Of a stretch of DNA of 64,000 nt, positions 43,036 through 50,958 are shown piece by piece. The stretch is from Clostridia bacterium (GTDB taxonomy: Bacteria; Bacillota; Clostridia; Oscillospirales; CAG-272). How positions within the stretch are numbered: position 1 is the stretch's first letter; every line of letters begins with the position of its first letter. A model generated the notes under the pieces. The model made no database searches. It was given only the letters and a program-made list of their open reading frames with translations, and was not told the origin of the DNA. A program made the position numbers and the translations under genes. Location of the stretch: positions 1 to 64,000 of the forward strand of contig JAFTKJ010000006.1 of NCBI GenBank assembly GCA_017453305.1, in the 5' to 3' direction.

Positions 43036-43129
43036 CGGCAGATGGCGGAACGGTGAATTTTTCAGCGGTTTTGGTGAAATTCTGATTTTCTGCGGCTTCG
43101 CAGAAGTATTTCAGTTGTAATAATTCCAA
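43036..43129 (-). pseudogene. Truncated lysR 5' fragment
   Basis: About 31 codons matching the start of the LysR gene at 40828-41679 (LELLQLKYFCEAAENQNFTKTAEKFTVPPSA), including its TTG start and ribosome site. Similarity stops abruptly inside the helix-turn-helix, after which the frame reads unrelated sequence. The match continues through the upstream region to 43209, giving an ungapped 173-bp duplicate of 41587-41759 with about 90 percent identity. It cannot encode a working regulator; its value is probably the promoter and operator it carried along. The remaining bases up to 43311 hold the creatininase promoter. Confidence 0.85.
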
Positions 43130-43206
43130 AAGATCATCTCCGTTTTTTATATTATAGCACATCTTAGCATCACTTTCAAGTGATGGTAGAAAAATATATT
43201 TCATTC

Positions 43207-43235
43207 TTGACATGATTCTCGATTTATGATATGAT
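43207..43235 (+). promoter_or_regulatory. Promoter of the creatininase operon
   Basis: TTGACA (43207-43212), 17-bp spacer, TATGAT (43230-43235), at the edge of the duplicated lysR control region. Confidence 0.75.
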
Positions 43236-43311
43236 GATACTGAAATGAAGCATATTCTATCATATGCACGCTTCAAAAAAGATTATCTTGCAAAAACAGG
43301 AGGAGCAAATT

Positions 43312-44205
43312 ATGAAATGGGAATTCTTGAGAGAAGAAGAATTTGAGGGCGCGATCGAGCGCTCGGGCGGTCTTTGCGTTATGACGCTGGGGTGCCTGGA
43401 AAAGCACGGTCAGCATTTGCCGGTTGGCACCGACTCCTTAAAGGGGGATCGCATTGTAGAGCTTGCCGCCGAAAGGGCAGACGTTGTGATGTTCCCGACG
43501 ACAATGTGGCTGGGGGACGTTTCCTCGGCACATATTTTTGAGAACCCCTCCAAAACGAAAAAGCACGGCTTTATCGGAATGAATCCTCAAACTATGCTTA
43601 ACGTTTTAGAGGAGCTGTGCGACGAGATTGCGCGAAACGGCTTTACCAAAATCTTGATCTGTGCTTCTCACGGCGGAAACAGCTCCTTGCTTGGGCTGTT
43701 CACGCGCTCTCAGCTTTATAAGAAAAGAGACTACATCGTCATGAGCTGTAAGGCGTACGATTTTGCGGATCAATTGGATCCCAAAAACGTTTTGGAGGCG
43801 GCAAAAAAGGATCCCGAATACTTCTCGATGCTGACGGAGGAGGATCTGAAAACGCTGGAAAGATTTGCCCAAACGGGTACCGGCGGAGGGCATGCGGACT
43901 TCAAGGAAACTGCGTTGCTTTACGGCACGCATCCCGATTTGGTGGCGCCCGACCGCTTTGATGCAGAGAGCGGAATCTCTACGAACCGCTTGACTTTTCC
44001 GCCTCAATACGGCATTTCCACGTATGCATCCTGGATCGCAAATGTGCCAAACGTCTTTAGCGGTTACGCGCCCATCGGTTGCACTCCCACCATCGGCGAG
44101 GCTTACTTAAAGCTTTCGGTTGATCGTCTTGCAGAAATTTTCACCTATCTTAAAAATAACGACGACTGTGTAGACGTGATCCGAGAGATCAAGGAAACGC
44201 AATAA
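43312..44205 (+). CDS. Creatininase-family amidohydrolase A
   Basis: A 297-residue member of the creatininase family, metal-dependent enzymes that open cyclic amides or hydrolyse related C-N or C-C bonds. Metal and active-site motifs are visible: GCLEKHGQHLPVGTDSLKGD (about 26-45), with the E-x-H-x-x-H-L-P-x-x-T-D signature, ICASHGGNSSL near 118-128, and GTGGGHADFKETA near 190, where the Glu is a metal ligand. The family includes creatininase, MftE, and inosose hydrolases, so the substrate is open. GGAGGAGC precedes the start. A second copy follows at once; together they suggest two related substrates or a hetero-oligomer. Confidence 0.85.
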   Translation: MKWEFLREEEFEGAIERSGGLCVMTLGCLEKHGQHLPVGTDSLKGDRIVELAAERADVVMFPTTMWLGDVSSAHIFENPSKTKKHGFIGMNPQTMLNVLEELCDEIARNGFTKILICASHGGNSSLLGLFTRSQLYKKRDYIVMSCKAYDFADQLDPKNVLEAAKKDPEYFSMLTEEDLKTLERFAQTGTGGGHADFKETALLYGTHPDLVAPDRFDAESGISTNRLTFPPQYGISTYASWIANVPNVFSGYAPIGCTPTIGEAYLKLSVDRLAEIFTYLKNNDDCVDVIREIKETQ

Positions 44206-44280
44206 CACGGTTTTAAGATGTAAGGGGGCTTACTGTAAGCACGTTTCAAAGCTAATCATATTGTAAAGGAAGAACGAATT

Positions 44281-45171
44281 ATGAAATGGGAATATTTGAG
44301 AGAAGAAGACTTTGAGGGCGCGATCGAGCGCTCGGGTGGCCTTTGCGTTATGACGCTGGGGTGCCTGGAAAAGCACGGTCAGCATTTGCCGGTTGGAACC
44401 GACTCCATCAAGGGGGATCGCATTGTAGAGCTTGCCGCAGAAAAGGCAGACGTTGTGATGTTCCCGACCACGATGTGGCTTGGCGACGTAGGTCCGGCAG
44501 ATGCGTATAAGAATCCCTCTAAAACAAGAAAACACGGCTTTATTGCAATCAGCTGCCAAACTATGCTCACCGTTTTAGAGGAGCTGTGCGACCAGATCGC
44601 GCGAAACGGCTTTACCAAAATTTTGATCTGCGCGTCTCACGGTGGCAATACATCCTTGCTTGGACTTTTCTCACGTTTTCAAAGCTCCAAGGACTATGCC
44701 GTTATGAGCTGTAAGGCGTACGATTTTACCAATCAGCTGGATCCCAAAAACGTTTTGGAGGCGGCAAAAAAGGATCCCGAATACTTCTCGATGCTGACGG
44801 AGGAGGATTTGAAAACACTGGAAAGATTTGCGCAAACGGGAACGGGCGGCGGTCACGCTGACTTTAAGGAGACTGCGTTGGTTTACGGCACGCATCCCGA
44901 TTTGGTGGCACCCGACCGCTTTGAGGCAGAGAGCGGAAGCTCTGCGAACCGCTTGAATTTTCCTCCTCAATACGGTATTTCCACGCTTTTAACGTGGTTC
45001 GCAAATTTTCCAAACGACTTTTCAGGCTACCCCTCTATCGGTTGTACTCCCACCATCGGCGAGGCCTACTTAAAGCTTTCGGTTGACCGTTTGGCAGAGA
45101 TCTTTACCTATCTTAAAAATAACGACGACTGCGTAGACGTGATCCGAGAGCTCAAGCAGAAGAGGCAGTAA
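44281..45171 (+). CDS. Creatininase-family amidohydrolase B
   Basis: A 296-residue paralog of the preceding gene, with long stretches of identity at both protein and DNA level, so it is a recent tandem duplication. The same motifs are present (GCLEKHGQHLPVGTDSIKGD, ICASHGGNTSL, GTGGGHADFKETA). Differences gather in segments likely to shape the substrate pocket: GPADAYKNPSKTRKHGFIAISC instead of SSAHIFENPSKTKKHGFIGMNP, and TLLTWFANFPNDFSGYPSIG instead of TYASWIANVPNVFSGYAPIG. Catalytic residues are unchanged, so both copies should be active. It lies 75 bp after copy A with AAGGAAGA ahead of the ATG and no terminator between. Confidence 0.85.
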   Translation: MKWEYLREEDFEGAIERSGGLCVMTLGCLEKHGQHLPVGTDSIKGDRIVELAAEKADVVMFPTTMWLGDVGPADAYKNPSKTRKHGFIAISCQTMLTVLEELCDQIARNGFTKILICASHGGNTSLLGLFSRFQSSKDYAVMSCKAYDFTNQLDPKNVLEAAKKDPEYFSMLTEEDLKTLERFAQTGTGGGHADFKETALVYGTHPDLVAPDRFEAESGSSANRLNFPPQYGISTLLTWFANFPNDFSGYPSIGCTPTIGEAYLKLSVDRLAEIFTYLKNNDDCVDVIRELKQKRQ

Positions 45172-45239
45172 CACGATTATAAATTTCAAAATAGAAGGCA
45201 AATGCGGAATGACGCTGTTTGCCATACGGAGGAAAATGT

Positions 45240-46424
45240 ATGAATACGGAATTGACGCTGCTTGCCGAGCGGCTTGGTGTTACGGAGTATCCGGAGGAAC
45301 TTGAGCCGATCTATGCAAGCCTTTGCCAAAAAGCGCCGCTTTGCGGAATCACCGAAACCATAGAACAACTTCACTTGGAGTATGCCCCCTTTGGTAGCTA
45401 CTATGATTTTGTTTTGCGTGGCACACGGGCGCTCTTAAACGACAAGGATCTGCTTGCATGGCTGACGCTTGGCGTTACTTATTGTACGGAAGCAAGTGAA
45501 AAGGATGCCGCACGTTTTCCGATCCCTGCGGGGGACGGAAGTGAGGCAAGAGATGTTTTTCCCATTCTTCTGGTTGCTTTGGAATTCCCGGAAACCGTAA
45601 TCCGCCATCGTGCGCGCGGATTTGACGAGGCACAGATCAAAAAGAATCTTGGCAATCTTGGCGAAAATATTCGCGTTCATGATCTGACGCAAGGCAGACC
45701 ATCGATCAGCCAAGGCTTATACACGTGGTTGACACACTATACCAAGGCGCGCATTTTTGATCACATGGGATTCAATTTTCAAGCTTCCAATTGGGGCGAT
45801 GAGGCGATGATGATTCGCAATCGCCAAAGCGGAGAATCCGTCTTTTTGATGCTCGGGGGGAACTTTACCGCAAACGGAACGTTGGTGGGACTGCGCGGCG
45901 CCGAGGACGTACCCGCCTTTTTTGAGGCAACGTTTGAGGAAACGGAGGATGCCTTTATCGGATACCGTGCCGTTGGGCAGCGCGTTTGCACCGAGCGCGA
46001 GTGCTTTTCAAAAAAAGAATGGGAGGCAATTTTGCGCCCGGGGGATGACGTCATCAAATTCCATATTCCGCGCGGCGCAAATTTTGATCCCGCACATGTG
46101 GATGAAAGTATGGAGCAGGGATGGGCTCTTTGCAAGAAATACTATCCCGAATGCGATTTTCGAAAGATTGTTTGCACCTCGTGGATGCTTGATCCAAAGC
46201 TTTTGGACATTCTTCCCGAGCATGCAAAGATTGCGCAGTTCATTCGTAGATTTATCCTGTTTCCCTCGAGAGATACCGCAGGGAATGCCTGCATGAGCTA
46301 TGTTTGGCCCGGGGAAACCTGTCCCACCGAGGAGCTTCCCGAAAACACCTCTCTGCAACGCGGTATCAAGCGCATGATGTTGGAAAACTCGTACATCTTT
46401 TGGACCTCCGGCGCTTGGAAATAA
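45240..46424 (+). CDS. GNAT-C domain acyltransferase-like protein (DUF5596 type)
   Basis: A 394-residue cytoplasmic protein that fits the acyltransferase-domain proteins with a GNAT-like N-terminal half and a GNAT_C C-terminal half, found in many Clostridia and not characterised. Segments such as LTLLAERLGVTEYPEELEPIYASL, GRPSISQGLYTWLTHYTKARIF and IKFHIPRGANFDPAHVDESMEQGWALCKKYYPE are typical as far as I recall; the last half ends in ILPEHAKIAQFIRRFILFP. It may transfer an acyl group in the pathway of the creatininase enzymes, but that rests on its place in the operon. GGAGGAAAATGT precedes the start at 45240. Confidence 0.62.
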   Translation: MNTELTLLAERLGVTEYPEELEPIYASLCQKAPLCGITETIEQLHLEYAPFGSYYDFVLRGTRALLNDKDLLAWLTLGVTYCTEASEKDAARFPIPAGDGSEARDVFPILLVALEFPETVIRHRARGFDEAQIKKNLGNLGENIRVHDLTQGRPSISQGLYTWLTHYTKARIFDHMGFNFQASNWGDEAMMIRNRQSGESVFLMLGGNFTANGTLVGLRGAEDVPAFFEATFEETEDAFIGYRAVGQRVCTERECFSKKEWEAILRPGDDVIKFHIPRGANFDPAHVDESMEQGWALCKKYYPECDFRKIVCTSWMLDPKLLDILPEHAKIAQFIRRFILFPSRDTAGNACMSYVWPGETCPTEELPENTSLQRGIKRMMLENSYIFWTSGAWK

Positions 46425-46461
46425 AAAAGAACTGATTCCAAAAAAGAAAGGAATGATTGTT

Positions 46462-46758
46462 TTGAGTGAAATTCTTGAAATTCTGATGGTTGTCAGCTTT
46501 GGCGCATCCTGGCCCTTTAACGTGGTCAAATCGTTTCGGGCGAGAACCACAAAAGGGAAGAGCCTGCTCTTCCTTTGCCTGATTCTGTTCGGCTACGTTG
46601 CGGGCATCATTTCCAAGCTGGTCAACGAATCTTACATGGCGTCCTTTGCCTCCAAATGGTACGTGCTCTTTTTCTACGTGCTCAATTTTATCATGGTGGG
46701 CGCCGATCTGATCCTTTACGTCAGAAACTACAAGCTGGATAGGGAGCGTGAAAAATAA
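46462..46758 (+). CDS. SemiSWEET/PQ-loop-like small membrane protein
   Basis: A protein of 98-101 residues with three membrane helices, the size of a SemiSWEET sugar transporter, which works as a dimer. The first helix ends GASWPFNVVKSFRARTTKGKSLLFLCLILFGYVAGI, matching the PQ-loop pattern in which a proline in helix 1 is followed by a basic loop and a conserved Ser. The transported solute is unknown; its place in the operon suggests the substrate of the creatininase pathway. An ATG at 46453 directly abuts the AAAGGA ribosome site, so the TTG at 46462 is the better-spaced start. Its stop overlaps the next ATG by one base. Confidence 0.7.
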   Translation: MSEILEILMVVSFGASWPFNVVKSFRARTTKGKSLLFLCLILFGYVAGIISKLVNESYMASFASKWYVLFFYVLNFIMVGADLILYVRNYKLDREREK

Positions 46759-47507
46759 TGCTTTACGCCGATCTTGCTTACGGTAAAAACGATGCACAGC
46801 GGCTGGATCTGTATCTTCCGGAAACATCTGCCACAGCGATGATGGTCTATTTTCACGGCGGTGGATTGAACGCGGGAGATAAGGACGGCTCTAAATACTT
46901 TGCCCCCTATCTTGCAGAACGTGGGATTGCGGTTGCCACGGCAAATTACCGCATGTATCCCGATGCGCGCTTTCCCGATTTTGTGGAGGATGCCGCGGCG
47001 GCGGTTGCTTGGGCGCGAGATTATATGCGTACGCATCTTGGGTGCGATAGACTGTACGTTGGTGGAAGCTCCGCGGGCGGGTATCTTTCGATGATGCTCT
47101 GCTTTGACAAGCGATATTTGGAGCAGGCAGGCGTTGCGCCGACTGAGGTCAGCGGATATTTTCACGATGCGGGACAGCCTACCGCACATTTTAACGTTTT
47201 GCGCGAGCGCGGCGTGGACTCTCGCCGTGTGATCGTGGATGAAACGGCACCGCTGTATTACATTGGCTTGGAGGAATCCTATTCTCCCATGCGATTTATC
47301 GTTTCGGATCAGGATGTGCACGGTAGGTACGAGCAGACCATGCTGGTCCTCTCGGCGCTTTCTCACTTCCAATATACGGGCTTTGATCACGTAGTTGTGC
47401 ACGGGAAGCATTGCGCCTATTGGAATCAAAGCGATGAGAATGGCGAGAGCCGACTCGGGCGCATGATCCTTGATTTTATTCAACACGTTGAACATTTACC
47501 AAAATAA
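46758..47507 (+). CDS. Alpha/beta-hydrolase esterase
   Basis: A 249-residue hydrolase of the hormone-sensitive-lipase/acetyl-esterase type. The oxyanion motif HGGG (about 34-37), the nucleophile GSSAGG (about 103-108) and the final catalytic His in VVVHGKHCAYW are present. It lacks a signal peptide, so it acts on intracellular esters, such as acyl or acetyl sugars. It overlaps the SemiSWEET-like gene as TAATG, so translation is coupled. It closes the gene run that starts with the creatininase pair and ends at the hairpin 47521-47551. Confidence 0.85.
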   Translation: MLYADLAYGKNDAQRLDLYLPETSATAMMVYFHGGGLNAGDKDGSKYFAPYLAERGIAVATANYRMYPDARFPDFVEDAAAAVAWARDYMRTHLGCDRLYVGGSSAGGYLSMMLCFDKRYLEQAGVAPTEVSGYFHDAGQPTAHFNVLRERGVDSRRVIVDETAPLYYIGLEESYSPMRFIVSDQDVHGRYEQTMLVLSALSHFQYTGFDHVVVHGKHCAYWNQSDENGESRLGRMILDFIQHVEHLPK

Positions 47508-47520
47508 AACACCAATGCAA

Positions 47521-47551
47521 CCGCCCCGTTCCAAATGTAGGAACGGGGCGG
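47521..47551. terminator. Terminator between convergent operons
   Basis: A perfect 12-bp stem CCGCCCCGTTCC/GGAACGGGGCGG (47521-47532 with 47540-47551) lies between convergent operons. The same stem recurs at 57706-57737, and a variant at 40780-40811. Confidence 0.75.
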
Positions 47552-47560
47552 TGTGTATTT

Positions 47561-48463
47561 TTAAAGCATGGTTTGCGTATCGTTGGGATCTCCCTCGCGT
47601 GCGAGCTTGTATTCCTCCGACCAATCCAGATAGCGGTATTTTTCACCTCTGGGATCGGTTTGGATCCAATTGGTCAGCATATCAAGCATTTCCTCGGTCC
47701 AGGTCGCTCTGTCGATCTGCGCGGTGGTAAATCTGCCCGCGGAGATCATATCAAAGCCAAAATCATCCTTGACGTGCGTTTTTGCCGCGCCCTCAACAAC
47801 CTCCTTGACCAGGTGGCTGGGAATGAACAGCACGCCGCCGCCCGCACCGTATACAATATCACCGGGAAGAACGGTTGCCTTGCCGATTCTCGTAATGCCG
47901 TTAAAATCCTTGATGACAAACTCACGGATCGGGGTGGGGTCAATGCCTCTGTAATAGACCTGAACGTCGGGGACCTGCTTCATCTGCTCGGTATCGCGGA
48001 TGCCGCCCCAAATAACGCCGCCGCCCGTTTTGGTACGGGTGCGAATGGCAGTGGTCAGGTTTCCGCCAAGAAAGGTGCCCTTGTAGATCTTGTCGTACAT
48101 GTCAACCACCACAACGTCGCCCTCGACCAGCGTATCGATCACCCACTGATTGAAGTTGCCCTTTCTGCCTTCCTTTTTTCCTTGCCCCATGGCAACGTCC
48201 AAAAGGTCGGGACGGGTGGGGACGTAGGTCGCGGTAACGGCACGGCCGATCAGCTTTCTGCCGTCGTCGTGCAGGGTTTTGAGGTCGCCCTCAAATTGGC
48301 TTTCGTAGCCCTTTAAGTAGATGGGCTTCCAAAGCTCCTCCAGGGTCATTTTATACATTTCATCGATGTACTTTTGCTCTACCTTCGGGCGTCCGTCGGG
48401 GAATCTTTCTCCTTTCCAAAGGGGAGTCAAGGCAATAATTTCATCTCTGTCATTAAATTTCAT
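47561..48463 (-). CDS. RraA-like aldolase/hydrolyase family protein
   Basis: A 300-residue member of the RraA fold, which includes 4-hydroxy-4-methyl-2-oxoglutarate aldolases and related enzymes acting on 2-oxo acids. The core GDVVVVDMYDKIYKGTFLGGNLTTAIRTRTKTGGGVIWGGIRDTEQM contains the GGN and R-D residues that bind substrate and metal, and VLPGDIVYGAGGGVLFIP follows. It is longer than RraA itself (about 160) because of N- and C-terminal extensions. It is the last gene of the glucuronate operon and overlaps the GH39 gene by four bases. In this context it may handle 2-keto-3-deoxygluconate or another uronate-derived 2-oxo acid, but that is inference. Confidence 0.78.
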   Translation of the reverse strand: MKFNDRDEIIALTPLWKGERFPDGRPKVEQKYIDEMYKMTLEELWKPIYLKGYESQFEGDLKTLHDDGRKLIGRAVTATYVPTRPDLLDVAMGQGKKEGRKGNFNQWVIDTLVEGDVVVVDMYDKIYKGTFLGGNLTTAIRTRTKTGGGVIWGGIRDTEQMKQVPDVQVYYRGIDPTPIREFVIKDFNGITRIGKATVLPGDIVYGAGGGVLFIPSHLVKEVVEGAAKTHVKDDFGFDMISAGRFTTAQIDRATWTEEMLDMLTNWIQTDPRGEKYRYLDWSEEYKLAREGDPNDTQTML

Positions 48464-49947
48464 TTTGCTTCTCCTTTCACCGTAACCAGATACGTGCAGT
48501 TGGCTGTCAGATCAAGCTTGATCTCGTCGGTCTTTCCTGAAAAGATCGGCGTCAGAAGCCCCTCGCTTTGCAGGAGCTTCAGTTGCTCCGCATTCGGGAC
48601 GAGCATATCGTTTTTCAATGCCATAGCATAGGGGTTGGTATGCGTTTTGTCGATGCAGTAGATCTCAATTTCCTTTCCGTCAAGGCTGTCGGAAAGGGCA
48701 AGAATCTCGGTGCGCGCGGGCAGATCCTCATCAAACAGCTCGGAGGCGTAGGTCAAAAGGATCGCGTAATCGCCGTTTTCGGTCTTGGTGGGGATCACGA
48801 AGATATTTTCGTCCTCCACCTCTGCAGGCAAAAGTCCCTCGCCGAGCCTGGATGCCATAAGGTGCGCGTTGTAGATGGGCTTTGCGATAAAGTTGAGGGT
48901 GAAGAAATTGCGGAAGCCCGTAAAGTCCTCTACCATTTCGTGCTGTCCCGAAAGGCAGATCATCAGTGTTGCCGCGTGGAAATCGTGCTTGATGAACTCG
49001 GACACCAGCTTGACGTAATAAGCGGCAAACTTTTCGGTTTCGCGGAACATCAGCGAGGGGCATTCCTCCTTGTTGAGGAATCCGCCTGTTGCAAAGCCCC
49101 ACTCGTCAATTACGACCTTGGTATCCCCATAGCCGTGCTCCTTGATGGTCTTTGCGTATTTTTGATGCCGTTTGATATTGTTTGCAACGGTAATGACGCG
49201 CGAGCCGTCGTTCAGCTCCTCGGGCATACAGCCGTAGTTATGGAAGGAGATAAAGTCAAGGCGCAGCTTATTTTCGGTAACGTAATCCAAAAATCTGCCC
49301 AAAAAATCCTGCCTGTGCGCAAGCGCAGGACCGCCGATGGTCATTTTTTCGGAGGCGCGTCTGATGCCGTTTTCGTAAGCCTTGTAGAGCTTGCAGTACT
49401 CGGCGCATCGGATTTCCCATTGATCCTCATGTACGTCACCCATAAAGAAGGCGGCAACGTCGGGCTCGTTAAAGCATTGAAGCTGCCATTTTGCAACAAC
49501 GTCCTCGCCGTAGCGCTCGATGTTGTGCTTGGTGTATTCGTAGCAGATCTCCTCCCAAAGGGCGTAGTCGCATGGAATGGAGGTGTTCCACATTTTTCCT
49601 TTATAGCGTGTCTTGTTTTTGGAGACGCTGGTCTTGCTGGAGGTGCTGGCGGCAATGCAGTCGGGCATGCCCGCATAGGCGACCAACAGCTTAAAGCCGA
49701 GAGAGGTCAGGTAATCGAGGCGCAGGTCGCTCAAACGGAAGTCGTAGCAGAGCTTTCCGTCCTCATCGAGGTAAACGATATCCTCGAACATGGAATATAC
49801 TCTGACGGTGTGGATCGATTTGTCTGCGGCAAGGCGGTCGAGAATGCGTCTGCCCCAAGGATCCTCTACGGCGTCGGTGGGATGAAAGAGTGCCGTGCTC
49901 CAAAAGTTTTCTTGCTTTTTGATGATCTCATTTCCAATTTTAATCAT
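48460..49947 (-). CDS. GH39-like glycoside hydrolase
   Basis: A 495-residue TIM-barrel glycosidase of clan GH-A, most like family 39 (beta-xylosidase, alpha-iduronidase). The acid/base Glu is in QLQCFNEPD (about 165) and the nucleophile Glu in VVIDEWGFA (about 281); a beta-rich C-terminal domain follows from about residue 370. There is no signal peptide, so it cleaves imported oligosaccharides. Placed among uronate genes, a glucuronoxylan or uronic-acid disaccharide fragment is a reasonable substrate. It overlaps uxuA by eight bases and the RraA-like gene by four, so all three are tightly coupled. AAGGAGAAC precedes the start. Confidence 0.83.
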   Translation of the reverse strand: MIKIGNEIIKKQENFWSTALFHPTDAVEDPWGRRILDRLAADKSIHTVRVYSMFEDIVYLDEDGKLCYDFRLSDLRLDYLTSLGFKLLVAYAGMPDCIAASTSSKTSVSKNKTRYKGKMWNTSIPCDYALWEEICYEYTKHNIERYGEDVVAKWQLQCFNEPDVAAFFMGDVHEDQWEIRCAEYCKLYKAYENGIRRASEKMTIGGPALAHRQDFLGRFLDYVTENKLRLDFISFHNYGCMPEELNDGSRVITVANNIKRHQKYAKTIKEHGYGDTKVVIDEWGFATGGFLNKEECPSLMFRETEKFAAYYVKLVSEFIKHDFHAATLMICLSGQHEMVEDFTGFRNFFTLNFIAKPIYNAHLMASRLGEGLLPAEVEDENIFVIPTKTENGDYAILLTYASELFDEDLPARTEILALSDSLDGKEIEIYCIDKTHTNPYAMALKNDMLVPNAEQLKLLQSEGLLTPIFSGKTDEIKLDLTANCTYLVTVKGEAK

Positions 49948-50929
49948 ATTTATGTTCTCCTTTGCTTGAAAGGGATGTATTCAATGCGTCGTTTGCCTCA
50001 AGAATGCCCTTGAGGTAGCCAATGGCAAACAGTCTGCCCATGGCATCGTAGCCTGCAAAACTTGAGGTCTCGCCCGCCATTGTGGGAACGTGGTCCACGC
50101 GGATCGGCACGTCAACGCCGTATTTTTTGTAAACGCGCATGATCTGTGCCATATCAATGGCACCGTTGTCGTGGAAGGTCTCGCGGAAGTGGTGAAGCTC
50201 TCCTACCGTGTTTCTGAAATGAACGAGATAGATGCGATCGGCAAACTCCTTGATCGTATCCTCCAGATCCTCGCCCATGATGTAGTAATTTGCCTGACAC
50301 ATCGTAATGCCGAGGCTGTCGCTTTTGACGATCCCATTTACGGCGTGTCTGATATTTTTGCGCGAGATCATGATTCTTTCCACGTCGCCAAGGCGCGGCA
50401 CGGGCGGATCGTCGGGGTGGAGGGCGAGCTTGATGCCGTATTTTTCGGCATCGGGAATGACCGCCTTGATAAAGTACTCGTAGTTGCTCCAAAGCTCATC
50501 GGCGGTGATCTTTGCTCCCGTGGGGGTAAAGTCTGCCATCTTGAACTCGGTCACGCGTGCGCCGCCGCGTTCGGGAACGGTGCTTGACGTGCGGAGCCAA
50601 CCGATGTGCGCCATCCAGTTAAAGCAGATGGTATTGATCCCAAGGCTTTGCATGATAGGGAACATCTTGAGCACGCGCTCAATGCAGGCATCCCGAAGCT
50701 CGTCTCCTGCCTTGATGTGGTCGTGCACCTCGTTGGGCATTGGTTCAATGACAAGCGGCTGGATGCCAAAGTCTGTAAAGCGATCGTAAACCGTTTGCCA
50801 ATGCGAGGGATCGGTCAGATCAAAATCGGCGGTCTCGGGAAGGCGGATCACGCCGTGACGGACACCCGACTGGAGAGCAAAATCCCAGGTCGCGTCGTGC
50901 GTGCTTCTGAAATAATCGGTTAAAATCAT
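49940..50929 (-). CDS. uxuA: Mannonate dehydratase
   Basis: Converts D-mannonate to 2-keto-3-deoxygluconate in glucuronate breakdown. The protein of 329 residues is slightly shorter than usual (about 350-390). Recognisable segments: NWMAHIGWLRTS, KLALHPDDPPVPRLGDVERI, NGIVKSDSLGITMCQANYYIMGEDL, IYLVHFRNTVG and FRETFHDNGAIDM, with the His, Cys and Asp residues that bind the metal. It lies 29 bp after the mannonate oxidoreductase gene and before the GH39 gene. With uxaC and the oxidoreductase it completes the route from glucuronate to 2-keto-3-deoxygluconate; the kinase and aldolase for later steps are not in the window. Confidence 0.93.
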   Translation of the reverse strand: MILTDYFRSTHDATWDFALQSGVRHGVIRLPETADFDLTDPSHWQTVYDRFTDFGIQPLVIEPMPNEVHDHIKAGDELRDACIERVLKMFPIMQSLGINTICFNWMAHIGWLRTSSTVPERGGARVTEFKMADFTPTGAKITADELWSNYEYFIKAVIPDAEKYGIKLALHPDDPPVPRLGDVERIMISRKNIRHAVNGIVKSDSLGITMCQANYYIMGEDLEDTIKEFADRIYLVHFRNTVGELHHFRETFHDNGAIDMAQIMRVYKKYGVDVPIRVDHVPTMAGETSSFAGYDAMGRLFAIGYLKGILEANDALNTSLSSKGEHKYD

Positions 50930-50958
50930 TGCAGGTCACCTCAATTTTTTCTTCGGGA

